NCBI GenBank assembly: GCA_039881145.1
Contig: JAYKKI010000064.1
Span: 2,693,001 to 2,757,000, forward strand
Source: Druceiella hillmani
Lineage: Eukaryota; Arthropoda; Insecta; Lepidoptera; Hepialidae
Direction: 5' to 3'
Length of the DNA: 64,000 nt
The notes under the pieces: model-generated
Databases searched by the model: none
Told to the model about the DNA's origin: nothing
The model's input: the letters and a program-made list of their open reading frames with translations, nothing else
In this document: positions 45,270-58,500 of the stretch, piece by piece
How the letters are laid out: each line of letters opens with the position of its first letter
Numbering within the stretch: the stretch's first letter is position 1
Position numbers and translations under genes: made by a program

Positions 45270-48046
45270 TGATTCTATGCATTAAACTGAATAGAAAATG
45301 TTAAAGAATGAAAGAGAATGAAATTATATGGCAATTTTGAGAAACATCTCTGTCAAAGTTTGAAATTAAAATTCCGATAAATAAAAATGCAATTCTTTTA
45401 CCGAAACACACCTCAAATATTACTTATTTTGATTCACAGTATCATTTGTATCAATTGTAGACAGCTTCCTTATTACAGATTTTATAAATAAATAAAAGTG
45501 TAATGAAAATGTGTCTACACTACATATGTATAAAAATGTGTCTCTCATTCAAACAGGTGATTTTGCATATTAAACAGTAGAACTCGACTGTTTTTAGGAA
45601 TATCGATGTTAAAGCTGCAACTTTAATGAAACCCACTAGAAATACGTGTAGATTCAGGTTTATGTGTGGATTAACCTGTATGAATAATAGATATATTTCT
45701 TGTTATACCTTTATATACACATGTATATATTTGTTATTACTGAAACCGATAATGATGCGATGTTTAATTTTAGCTTCTTAAATTTAGAATTTATTTTGAT
45801 CACAAGCCAACGTGTTAAACACATTTGCTTCAAGGTTTTCTATTACCTTTAACAATCTTTTTGCTAATCTTAATTTTTTCTAACTGAATTTAAATGAAAA
45901 TCTAAAACCAAATATTACATACAATGAAAAACTACTCACACTAACAATTAAAATTAATGAAAAGTTTAACCGGTTAATATTAAATTTGGCATTGATATTA
46001 ACTTTAGTCATAAAACATAAATATAAGAATATTGAGAAATAAATTAGTAATAATTTTAAACGTTTTTCATTAATGTAATCATTAAGCAACTAAGATGTAT
46101 TGAATAAATTTTTAAGCGTATGAAATTTTTAATTAAACAGTATACTCTAGAAAACTATATTACAAAAACGTATTATACTTATTTGGTTAAAAAAGAAAAA
46201 CACAAAATAAACAAACCTTTTTTTCAGACATTTGGAAAAATTAACTTTTTAATTTACGAAATTTTTCTTATCTTATACTTCAATTACGTCCACAACACAG
46301 AGCACCACTCTTGACATTTGACGATGTACTTATGTCACATTAGTTCGGAAAGTACTCTCGTATATTCTTATCTCTCTTTCAAATTTCTTATCAGCGATGT
46401 GGCTTATCTACCTTAAAGTAACTTAACGTAAGCCACTTGTTATAATTAATTTTAAATGATGATTGTTATTGAAATTATAAATTAATTACTTAAATAAAAT
46501 GTGTTATAACAGTTTTAAAAGTATTCTGTCTTTATATGTTAAATCAATAATGAAAATATTATATATCTGTCTGATATGTAGACACAGTTTGTGTCATTTT
46601 ATGAATTAATCACACTATCACCATGAATTGCATATTGGCTGGATGGTCTTAGCTAAATTTATGCATATCAGTTGTACAAAATAAAAGTGGTTTTTGGAGT
46701 TTACTCCTTAAGAGTCGATTATCATATATAGTACTCGGTATGAAGTTTTATGAGGAGTAAAATCAGAAGTTCAGAGCGTTAAAAAAAGGTGTAACCGTTA
46801 GGTGAGCAGAGGTGTGCAACATTTTTGTGCATCGTTATAATGAGATATCAATATGTTTATTTGAAATTTTTTTACCGCGTAATCGCAATGTCGGACTTTG
46901 ACACACATAGGCTCGAGTTAATACACAAAATTTAAAACCAGATTAAATCGCGATTATGTAAGTCTAGTTTAATATGAATTGTATTATGTCTCCGACGGTT
47001 CAGTAAATGCATACTAAACTAGTATTAATTAATCGAGTTTGAAAAATCAAAGATTACCCAATTGGAGATTTATTTTTTGATTCAAAACTTTCGCCTGGAG
47101 CACGTACTGCGCATCAATTGTTGACATAATGAATTATTTATTGACAGTTGTAAGCACAGATCATAAACTAAAGTTGTGATTGTCGTTGCTTTTTGGCTGA
47201 AAGTATTGAAAAGGTAACAAGAAAAAGCTATTGTCCTTTATAAAGATGTAATTGAAAATAAACGCACCATTGGAGACAGTGTGAAAATGAAAAAAAAACG
47301 CCTGGGACACTATTGTCGAGAAATATAATGCTAGTGATATTATTAATGAAAGGGTGAGTATAGTCAAATGTACACGTTTATAATGAAAATAGAATTCAGA
47401 ATTAATTTGTTTGCACGAATGTAATTTTTTTTTTATATTTATATAGAGTGTTATCTATTTTATACATTCCAAGACAATCGTACTTAAGGAATAAACTCGA
47501 GTCGCGGGTCAGGGCTGACATGTATAACTTTTTTTAGGAAGATTTATCTAGAGGGCGAAACATGAGTTTTTTTAACTTTGTGTAAGCCATAATTAAAGTA
47601 AAATGAAAGATTAAAGGGGCATCTTATGAATGAAATATTACAGCATTATATAGGTTTTATAAGAATGTTTAACTTTATTGCAATAAACGTAATCAGGAAA
47701 TTAGCTGATAAAGACCTATTTTAAAAAATAAACAGTATTTATGTTGCAAATTACATTTTATAAAGAAATTGTAAGAAGAACCGAACAGATTTATTAAATC
47801 TAAAAAAAATATTGGGAATAAACGTCACTACTTCAATTAATAGCAGCATCTATGCTGAGACTGAGACGGATTAATGAATTAAGAATAATTAATAAGAAGA
47901 AGACTAATTAACGACAAATAAATTTGGCAAAGTATGACGGCACACAGTTGCTGCCCCTAGTGTTATTATCAATGACTACATATGAAATACAATAAAGCAG
48001 ATACTGCATATTATAGTTTTAATTTATTTATTTTTATTTTATTTAC
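45270..48046. other. Intergenic DNA, no gene seen
   Basis: AT-rich, with only short frames of low complexity. No domain recognised. The initiator exon or promoter of AKR copy A may lie in this interval or either side, but cannot be placed. Confidence 0.4.
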
Positions 48047-48543
48047 CACAATTAAATGAACTATGTGATGATGTAGTAATATTCAGGTCAGGTCAGGTCA
48101 GGTCAGGTCAGGTCAGGTCAGGTTACGTTACGTTACGTGACGTGACGTGACGTGACGTGACGTGACGTGACGTGACGTGACGTGACGTGACGTGACGTGA
48201 CGTGACGTGACGTGACGTGACGTGACGTGACGTGACGTGACGTGACGTGACGTGACGTGACGTGACGTGACGTGACGTGACGTGACGTGACGTGACGTGA
48301 CGTGACCTAACCTAACCTAACATAACCTAACCTAACCTAACCTAACCTAACCTATCTTCCAACCCAACCCAACAACTTCAGGTGGGCTATTATCAAAGGT
48401 AATAGCCCACCTGAAGATGTTGTAATACAAAGAAACCTAGGTTGTGGTAAAGAAATTAAAGAAAGTAGAAATAATACTACGTCACACAATTTCATTTAAT
48501 CGTGAATAAAGAATTTCTACAAAATTAACGCCAAATATATTCA
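48047..48543. mobile_element. Foldback element (copy f) containing a pentamer array
   Basis: The left end CACAATTAAATGAACTATGT is cut at ATATTC, where the 5-bp array begins. After the array come CAACTTCAGGTGGGCTATTA, its complement, and a full right arm ending CCAAATATATTCA. Confidence 0.85.
48083..48353. repeat. Telomere-like 5-bp array changing unit and strand in register
   Basis: In one unbroken 5-base register: GGTCA x about 8 (TCAGG rotated), GGTTA x1 (TTAGG rotated), CGTTA x2, CGTGA x about 34, then CCTAA x about 9-10 with one CATAA (TTAGG on the minus strand). TTAGG and TCAGG are known insect telomere repeats. Confidence 0.92.
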
Positions 48544-49349
48544 TTATTTATCACAGTACAAAGTTCGATTTATTTATAGGAATTTTTAAAATACACAACA
48601 ATTTTTTTTTTCAAAGGAATTTAAATCAAGATCGCCCAGCAAATTTATTCAGTAGCTTTCGTTTACATAACTATAGAAATATTAACCAATCTTGTATATC
48701 ATTACAAAAGTAATAAAAGCGTTATTTTTTAGACTTATCACCAGCTAAATTTTAGACTTTTCTGTTCATCCAATACGTCCCAATTGCAAAATACATTTTT
48801 CAAAAAATATAATTAAAAATAATTATGACTTTGTGCAGTTCACAATACGGGCTGATATAAAGCTGTAAACATTTTTACTTGAGATCATTACAAGATTCAA
48901 AAACATTTTATTTTTTCAGTTTTCAATATAACGATGACTTCGTTATTTTACAAATACAATATATATTACGTTACTTTACAAATACAAGTTCAACATAAAT
49001 ATTAGTACGGCACTGGTAAGTACCTCATATGCTATTAGACATTGTTGCATTGCGTATACATACATATGTATACATCAGGCTGAGTTGCAAGTAATATTTT
49101 GATTAAATCTAATTACTTAATAAGTAAAAATAAAACTTTTTAGCTTGCTGAATAAATAAATAAATTTAAAAAATAAAAAATGATTAATAATTATTAAAAT
49201 TATTATATTATAAATAATTATTTGGAATATAAACAAAGAAACAATTTTATAAAAAATCATTGAATCGAAGAATATGCACAGAATTGTTTACAAATATTTC
49301 ATTTATTTACTTTAAGCAAATATTTATTTTTAAATAAGGCCTGATTAGG

Positions 49350-49436
49350 CACGTTCTTACATTTAAAGCATAATCACATAAAACTAAAGTATAATATCCA
49401 CATTAGCCGTAATTTGTTTACTTCCGTTACATAGTA
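49350..49436. repeat. Repeat shared with 44095-44185
   Basis: TAAAGCATAATCACATAAA and the following ATTAGCCRTAATTT segment occur in both places. Here the copy is interrupted by the MITE at 49440. Confidence 0.7.
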
Positions 49437-49439
49437 AAT

Positions 49440-49799
49440 TGGGTATTTGACTAAATTTTTTTTATTTCATTAATCATAATTTCAAGGTACAAGCTGATGA
49501 AGAGTGAAAAATTTTTTTAATAATCTTAAAAATTGACTGAGTTATAAAAGTTTAAATTTAACCTTCAGAGAAGGACGGCAATACTGTGTTGTGACGTCAT
49601 TTTAATATTGCACATTATATTCTGCGAGAGGAAAAGAGACAGGGATATACACAACTCTATCTGTATCTTCAAATTTAGAAGCCTACAACTGGCTTATTTT
49701 TTGATAAATTTTTGAATTTTTTTCAAGACTAGTTTTTAATTAACTTATATTTCACAATATTCTACGAAAAATATCAAAATTTAGAATGAGTCAACTACC
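49440..49799. mobile_element. MITE (copy 2), nested in another repeat
   Basis: Matches 4574-4932 over its whole length, with the same GGGTATTTGACT / AGTCAACTACC ends. It is inserted in a repeat whose uninterrupted relative is at 44095-44210. Confidence 0.7.
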
Positions 49800-50839
49800 T
49801 AGTAGTATTACAACTACTTAGGAGTATTTGAAAATTGTAAGTAGCAAACGTAAAGTTTGTAATAAATTTTGTGTTATTAAGGTGGACAACATTTAAACTT
49901 TTTGTTATATAAAGTTAATGATATATTAAACTACGATAGTAAATAATAAGTTTAATGATAAAATTTGTTGTATTATACATTTTTCAAGTTGCAAGTGAAT
50001 AAACTGTTGTGAGAATAAATACATTAATAAATAATAATTAGCAATAATTATCACAGCTGTGAAAAATCATAAATGCATGCTGTCAACTATGCCAAAATTT
50101 AAAAAAAAATGCTCATTAGATGCACTAGATGCCTATCAGCTTTTGACTTACCAGAAGCCGATTACTTTCCACTTCATTTGATGTCAGAAATGAATTGATC
50201 CGAAAAGAGAAAGAGATTGATCCGAAAAGACAAAATGTAAATTTTCATTGAGCATGAATCTTGAATTGAAGTTAACAAGTTTGATTAATCACTTTAGGAG
50301 TTGTCGTGTGACATTAACATCAAAAAATTATTATAAAATTTTCTTCCAAACTGTTAATATAACATTATTTTAACAGTTTGTAAAAAAAAAATAATTTTTG
50401 GGTTTTTTATAGCAATTTTATATAAAATTAAAACTATGGTGAAATACCTACTTTTCCTGTAATGTTATTTGTACAATTTTGAGACCAATTTTTACAAATA
50501 GTGAACAGTAAATAATTTTGCAATTTTAATACAAGTTAGATATTTCCAATAATATATAAAAATTTTATATATTTATAATTACAAAAATATATAAAAAATT
50601 CAGTGTATTTCGTCGACAACTCGTTTTACACAACTACCTTATATAACAAATTTTGTGTTATAAAGACAAAATTACATTAAAATGCGTTTTCCAAATTAAT
50701 TTTCTTTTTAAAAACCTATTTTTTAAGCAATTATAAATCATGTTAACATTATCGCAATAGTATTTAGAACTTCAACTGCTAACTTTCTTAGTCATATAAA
50801 TTTTTCTGTTTTTCAACATTACCATAAAATAATTATTAT

Positions 50840-51860
50840 GTGCACTTACATTTTAAACAATATGTACTGTAAACATTGATATTACAATTTCAACTACTGT
50901 CACCATTTTCTTTAGTTTTCCCTGAATTACCTATTCCCTGCAATAAAAATCATTTAAAATTTGTTTTATCTGCACTTGTTTGTTTACAATATGTACTGCA
51001 AACTATAATAACATTGGTATTAGAATTTCAATTATTGCCTCTTTTTTTCTAAATTTCCTTTTTCTTACAATACCTGTGAACTTTCTTAATCATTTAAAAT
51101 TTGTCTGTCTTTCAAAATGGTCATAAGACATTAATTGTTTTTATCTGCACTTGTTTGTTTTTAAACAATATGTACTGCAAACCACAATAATATTGGTATT
51201 AGAATTTCAATTATTATCTCTTTTTCTCTAGTTTTTATCTAAATTCTCTTTTTCTTACAATACCTGTGAACTTTTTTAATCCTTTAAAATTTGTCTGTTT
51301 TTCAAAATGGTCATAAGACATTAATTTTTTTTTATCTGAACTTGTTTGTTTTTAAACAATATGTACTGCAAACCACAATAATATTGGTATTAGAATTTCA
51401 ATTATTGTCTTTTTTTCTCTAGTTTTTCTCTAAATTCTCTTTTTCTTACAATACCTGTGAACTTTCTTAATCATTTAAAATTTTTCTATTTTTCAAAATT
51501 GTCATAAGACAGTAATTTTTTTTTATCTGCACTTGTTTGTTTTTAAACAATATGTACTGCAAACCATAATAACATTGGTATTAGAATTTCAATTATTGTC
51601 ACTTTTCTCCAGCTTTTCCCTTAATTTCCTTTTTCTTACAATAAACTCTCTTAATCATTTAAAATTTATCTGTTTTTCAACATTGTCACAATATCAGTAA
51701 TTTTTTTTATCTGCACTTGTTTGTTTTAAAATACGTATTTTAAACCATAAGAATATTGGTATTAGAATTTCAACGGTTGCTATTTCTTTTCTCTAGCTTT
51801 TCTTTAAATTCTCTTATTTTCTCAATCATTTAAAATTTTTATGTTTTTCAACATTGTCAG
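50840..51860. repeat. Degenerate 179-191-bp tandem array, 5-6 units
   Basis: TGTACTGCAAACC occurs at 50992, 51171, 51362 and 51553 (steps of 179, 191, 191), with diverged units either side. Units carry AAACAATATGTACTGC, ATTGGTATTAGAATTTCAA and CATTTAAAATTTGTCTG. It ends where similarity between AKR 3' flanks begins (about 51920). Confidence 0.85.
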
Positions 51861-52224
51861 AAGATGGTAATTTATTTGATTATCTACAGTTATTTGTTTT
51901 TAATCGACATGCACAAGACTTTATCTGATTGTTCAATAATTATATTTCATGTGAGTACACTCTTTATGTGTATGCATAGAGCTACAATGCCAAGTTTGAT
52001 TAACAGTACTATCAAACACTATTCTCTCTACCCGAAGTGTTTCGTGCCTGTTCCCTCTGGTTTGATAGAGAAGCAGTTGAATTGCTACTCAAGAGAAATA
52101 ATATGTTCAACAGATTCAGTAAATGTCTGGGCAATGGAGACCTAGATATGCCTGATTGTGACACGACTATGATAATGTTTTGAAAAGAAGAATAAAAAAC
52201 TAATATCAAGATATGATTAGAACA

Positions 52225-52230
52225 TTTATT
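52225..52230 (-). promoter_or_regulatory. Poly(A) signal of AKR copy B
   Basis: Minus-strand AATAAA, 98 bases past the stop, in the block shared with copy A (GATTAGAACATTTATT on the plus strand). Confidence 0.7.
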
Positions 52231-52327
52231 CACTCACGATATATACATATATTATATATATAATTGTCTAAATTCAAAACAAAATTAATTAAATACCAAA
52301 ATACCAAATTTTTTTAAATAAATTTTT

Positions 52328-52525
52328 CTAGTTGGAATTGTTCTTCTTAAAGGGGTAATGAGGATGATTTCGAAGGTCATGCAAGGGGACGCTGCGATAG
52401 TTTTTATCGAATCCTTCCAAAACAGCCGTGTCCACACTCGATAGGTCAAAATCAAAGACGTCTATGTTTTGAAGTATGCGGGCTGGCGATGTTGATTTCG
52501 GGATGATGATAAGGTCTCTGTCGAG
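52328..52525 (-). CDS. AKR copy B, terminal exon
   Basis: Sixty-five codons plus TAG (52328-52330), [20 protein letters not shown] to [10 protein letters not shown]. Acceptor TTGACAG. Confidence 0.93.
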   Translation of the reverse strand, partial: LDRDLIIIPKSTSPARILQNIDVFDFDLSSVDTAVLEGFDKNYRSVPLHDLRNHPHYPFKKNNSN

Positions 52526-55500
52526 CTGTCAACAATGCAATTTATTTTAATCGAAGGGTAAATGGTGCACAACACAAAGAGGTATCAATGATTATTTTTA
52601 AAAATGATGAAGGTTATTAAACTGTTACTGTCAAAAAGATTCAATGCAGCTACAGCCAGTAGTTGTTAGAACAATGGGGTTTAGTTTGCTATGCCGTTCA
52701 TTCTCCACATATTGAGAATTGGCAAGTTCTGTGGAACAGCATAGTCCAAGCAATGATACACATCATATAGGTGTTTATGATGTTCTTATCAAACAAGTAG
52801 CCTCATTTTACGGGCGAGTAGATTTTGAATCATCAATTAAATTACAAGGAGACGTGCATAGTATGCAATATTTACCAAGTGTCTTAACACTACTTGCAAA
52901 GTGCTTTTTCCATATTTATTGGCTATTGCAACGAGTGCGGGATCGTCATGTCTGGGTGGTGGTGCGTCTGGGTTGACTCGAGCTCTCCAGCCGAACATGC
53001 TGCTAAAGGGGGTGTATGCCGTCACTGCCATGCCTTTATCCCGAGCCAGTGACACCAGATTTGTTTGGGCTAGGGTTAGATTTATCTGCGGGGATGAGCA
53101 AGTGAGAACGAACTTTAAAATATTATACATTGTTGGTATGGAGAGAGATATAGTATGTGATATACTTTCTTGAGATGTAAGCTATGATGGAACTCTAAAT
53201 CCTCTCTTTTACTCTTTGTATCTTATTACTTTTGAATCTCGACATAGAAAAAATTTAAATACATGTTTCTTAAAAAATTTGTTCAATGAATTTTATCAAA
53301 ATTTCCGCATTCTTAGTGCGCTATGAATAAAATAATATGGCATGATTAATTTTCTCAAGAAAAATCTGATTACAGTCTATAAATTTTAAGTATACGTTGA
53401 ATGCAATGCTAACTTTAAAATCAAATTTAATTGCATGTTTATAAAAAAACACATATACAGGACTGCATTTCTTGAGAGAGTATATGTAGCGTGGCTATGT
53501 TATTTATTTTTATCAGATATATATTTGTTTGTTTGACTTTCTCTGTCCATATGTTCAACAAAATAACCAGAAAAATTGTTTTGAATTATTCTTGAAACAA
53601 CTTTTACAATTTTAGAAAAAGTATTTGAAATTATTTTTAATTTGTCTGACAAATGTACAACTATGATTTTTTACCCGAAAATATGTTTTAAGCTGATAAA
53701 ATTGCCTTTTAGCTTTACGTCAAATAATCAGTCAAGTGATAACGCAAATTCCATGATATCATGACGCCTCGTACAAAGACTTAAAAAAGACGAGGTTCCA
53801 TCCCTTTCACACATTTAATATATATATATACATACACATAAACGCACGCACACATTTTATATACTCAAATATATCGTTCATTGTGATTTTATAGTGACAG
53901 ATAAATATTGTTTATGAAATTCAATTTATGGTATTGCGCTATCTTGCTCACATAATTACTTCAATTTTGAGAGAAAAAATTGGCCATCTAGTGTATTATG
54001 AGCCGTGCGATGCATTCTGAGGTCACACATTCTGATTGGCAGGTTTATGTTATGGTGTTTGGGTGCAAATTTTAAAATACTATTTTTATTTTTGATATCA
54101 ATAAGTAAATAAAAATATTTATATCCAATTTAATGCAGTTATGCATCATTAAACAATACTATTAATCCAAAAACTATAAAAAATATTAATCAGAATTTTT
54201 TTATACATGTTGCAAATATCGTATTGTACTTTGTTTCATATTGCATTTACGTGGAATATCTACATGGTAAGTTTCCTCTGTATATTCTACAATTAACATT
54301 TGTTTATATTTTGTATCAAATTTAATACATAATTGATGGCACAAATTCACTAATATTCTGAAAAGAAATAAAAATGTGTTTGATACGAAACACAAATTGA
54401 TTTCGTTACATTGTTTTTCTTAACGGAAATTGAAATCCTCTCGGAAAATTCATAAAGGAAATGAAGAAATATTGAGTCTTACCTCAACTTGCAGAACTGC
54501 TGGTTTGATTTTCGAATTGACGAATAGTCTTTCGATCTGCTCTTTGTTAAAGTTGGAGATGCCAATAGACTTCGCCAAGCCGAGACTTTTGGCTTCCTCC
54601 ATGCCCTTCCAGGTGTCCAGGTAGTCTATATTTTGGATTTCAAATTTAGCCTGCAAGTTATAAATTCATTCAAGGACTTTTATGCAGAGAACGTAACACA
54701 GGTACAAAATGAAAATTAGGTTAGGTTTTCTTGATTATGTTTTTAATTTGGAAGTTCCTTTCATTTATCAGTTCCAAAAAGGGCTAAAAAATGACTGGTG
54801 CTGTATTAAATGATACATTCAATATTTTTAAACAATCATGTAATGAGCAAATAAGCAAATGATTCATAGGTTTGATTTTACTTAAATATAGACATGCTTC
54901 AACATTGTTAAAATGAAGCATTGAAGCTAGTACGACAATCGCAACCGGCCGTCAATATAAACAAAGATTTTGGTCTATGTGTTCGTGAGATAAGCCAAAA
55001 TGAATTGGTGTGAAGGCGCTAAAGCTCAATTCGCATGTAGCATTACATCTGTAGAAGAGGATGATGGAGAGGAATTTACAGCCACATACGTTAGTCCTTA
55101 CTCTATCACCTCATACCTATTACAAGCTTCTCGTGTTGTCGGTAGCAATGTGTGAAACAAAGTAGTAATAAAAGATTGGTTGGTTTTTAATATGCATGTA
55201 GCATATTAAAATGGATGTCAAAATTTTAAATTCTCCTAACATAGACAGACTAAAGTAAATAGTAAGTTTTGGTAATATTTTTCTTTTTTGTTAATAACTA
55301 TTAACTATAACAAATATTTTGATATATAGAAAAAGATAATGAGGTTTTAATTGTATTTCATGCCATCCAGATAGTACGGTATTTTTCTTACTGAAAATGC
55401 CATAGGTGTGTGTACAAGGTAGAGATCAACGTAATCTAGACCCAGCTTCAAGAGTGAAGCCTTCAACGCTGGCACTACATCTTCTCTGGCATGTTTATCG

Positions 55501-58500
55501 TTCCATAACTGAAATAAAAGTAGATGTTATCCGTGAACTTTGGTGACACCATCATGATTAAGACTGAACGTCAACAACAGATCTTTAAAAATTTGTTGTG
55601 GCTACTTTATGCCACAATCAAATTTCTATAGAATATAGCTACAAAATTTAATTATAATATCAGAAACACCATTTGTTTTTTCATCCGAGAGTAATGGTCA
55701 TGAGGTCAAACGCCATATCTTTGAATCAATCATGTGGTTATAATTTAAAATAATGACAATTGACCAAAGCTGAATAGAATTTTTCAATAGAACTTCAATA
55801 GAACTTTGATAATAATGTTTTATAATGTTCTCACCGTGCTGATACGTTTTGCATGCAAATTTTAATTTGATCGACTAGTATCCTATGCAACAAAGGCTTA
55901 TAATTAATTCTATCATAACCCAAAACTTCTAAGAAATCAGAATTGTTTAAATAATTTATCAAAACAATACAATATTTAGTTTTTCATAAATCTATTCCCA
56001 TATTAATTCGTAACAAAGCTTCTTTTTTATATTCATGTTTTTTTCGTGTGCCTACATAAAATGTTATGAATATGAAAGGCTTTCATGTATACACTTTATA
56101 TTATTAACATTTCTTTTGCTTTTTTCTTAAACATCAAAACAAACTTGTTTTTTTCTTTGTTCCAACTATTGGTTTCTCATTGATCTTTTTCAGAAAGTTT
56201 AACCTTTGGCCACGTTATTAATGTGACAAAATTGAATTCTGTCTTATTAACGGCATGACCTGTTTAAGTATTTCTTCATTTCAATCTTACTTTTTTATAT
56301 TTCCCCAATATATGTCAGCTGAAAATATTATGTGATAATTATATTCCTCTCTCTTTTTTATTTTATGATGTTTCTTCTCTTTCATTAATCTTTTCAAAAC
56401 AACAGCATTGCACTAACATTAATATACGTGAAATAAATAATTTTAACTCCCCCCCCCATTTTCTTGCCCAAGATATTAAGAATATTTCTTTAATAACATT
56501 ACTTTTCCTTCATAATTTAAATATTGAAGTATTAAAAAACCATAAAGAATTTAAAAAACCACGCAGACTATTTATTATTTTGATGTCCCAATATCATATT
56601 ACACTCACACAACACTGGCCAGTCTATATCTGTGACAGAAAAGTACAAAAATACTTATTGTGAAATATTGATGACAAAAAGTTGTGTAATATGGAAAGAA
56701 ACTTGGGAAACGGGGGACTCAGCTCCGCCATATGGACTACTAGTATGTATTTGTTTGATATGTTTTTCTGAACACAGAAAATGCGGTAGTCACTTCGTAG
56801 GAGTATGGGGGGGGGCAGCTATGACATAACAAACATTACAACCGGGTCTATTTTATTAAGCGGTATTTCTGGATAACTACTGGACTTATTTACTTACATA
56901 AGGTGTCTGCTGAAAGACAATATAATGCACATTATTAGTAATTATTTTTATGATGTAATTAGCTTGGTATCCATCAGGGTTATGAAAATTTACCTTATTA
57001 TAAAAAATATTGCTACTTTTATCAGCTTTTAAATGAACTTTAAATCATTACAATCGAGCAGTAAACAATGGAGCTACATCTGTTTAAGTGAACTGAATCG
57101 TTGGTGCGAATAATCACAAATTGATGTAATTGGACTGATTTTCTATTAAATTATAGTAAGATACTGAGCAAAAATTATTTGTTTTAGAATTAGAATCACT
57201 ATTTTATTGCATACCTATAGAAATGTACTGAAAGGATAATAAAACAATCTAATTAGCTTCGTCGATCTGATTAATAACGTCTACATAATTAAATTGTTTA
57301 AAACATTTGTATCCGAAATGGCATATCCCCTTCAAACATTTTTGTTTTTTGGCACTACATACACAACTGGTTGGCAACCAGCTTTTCATTGACATGATAT
57401 CAGTTCAAGGTCTTCCAATGAGATTAAATTTACTAATGAACAAATTGGCACTAGAAAAACATTGTCTTCAATCTTCCAGCCACTGTCTATGGGCACAGGT
57501 AATGTAGAATTTGCCACATCGGCATTCCGCCAATAAAATGCCTGGTAGTTTGCTCTTAGCACATGCTGGAGTAATGCTTGTCGTGTCGGTGGTAATTTAT
57601 CAAGTTCTTTGAAATTCTGAAACATTGCTGCTCTCAAATCGTCTAGGTTGTGTAATTCTTGAAGCCCTAGTTTTTTGTTTGGATATACAAGAATAACATA
57701 ATAAATTTTTTTCTTTCACAACGCGTTATTTTTAAAATATTTTATTTGGTATTAGCTTTACACGGATAAATGTACAACATAAAATAACGTGCATTGTATT
57801 GTCTTTCATTTGACTTTTGTCTTTCATTTAAGTAAATCAGTTCAGCAGTTATCCAGAAATACCGCTTAATAGAATAGGCCCGGCCGCCATGTTTGTTACG
57901 TCATAACTTCCCCCCATACCTTTACGAAGTGACTACCGCACTTTTTGTGTTTAGGAAAACATACCAAATACGTATATACCAGTAGTTCGTGTGGCGGAGC
58001 TGAGTCCCACGAAAATCGGTATTTGAAGACTTTTGCAAATGGATCTGGTACTAGTGTGACGTATGGTATATTCACAAACATATAATATAAAAACTTTTGG
58101 GCAGCCTTTACTTAACTAAAAGCATTTATATACCATCAAACATACACAACCAACACAGGGAGAGACTGTTATAAGAAAAAATGAGCACGAGGGACAAAAC
58201 GGCATATCTATCTCACTCTCTCACAGTGTGGCATCTTTCTTTGCAAGTTGTGCAAGATGGGTTGTGCGAAAAGGGTTTTGCAGTTGCTAAAATATTCATA
58301 CCTTCGTCGTGATGAATATATCCTCCCTCTTGATAGTACCATCTTCTATTTTGTTGCGTACTGCCCTTCCCACTTGTTCCTCCGTTTGATACAGAGCAGC
58401 TGTGTCAATATGCCTGTACCCCATCTCTATAGCATGTTCTATTACCTTCGTCAGCGTGTCATCTTGTGGTGTTACAACTGTATTTTCCTGCAAGTTAATT

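Noticed and set aside
48083..48353. True chromosome end
   Set aside because: The array is only about 270 bases, is flanked by TE arms on both sides and by genes, and most units are not telomeric.
52837..53173. Plus-strand frames over AKR copy B
   Set aside because: Antisense of the [10 protein letters not shown] exon. The same applies at 27039-27282, 39608-39793, 54430-54624 and 58248-58553.
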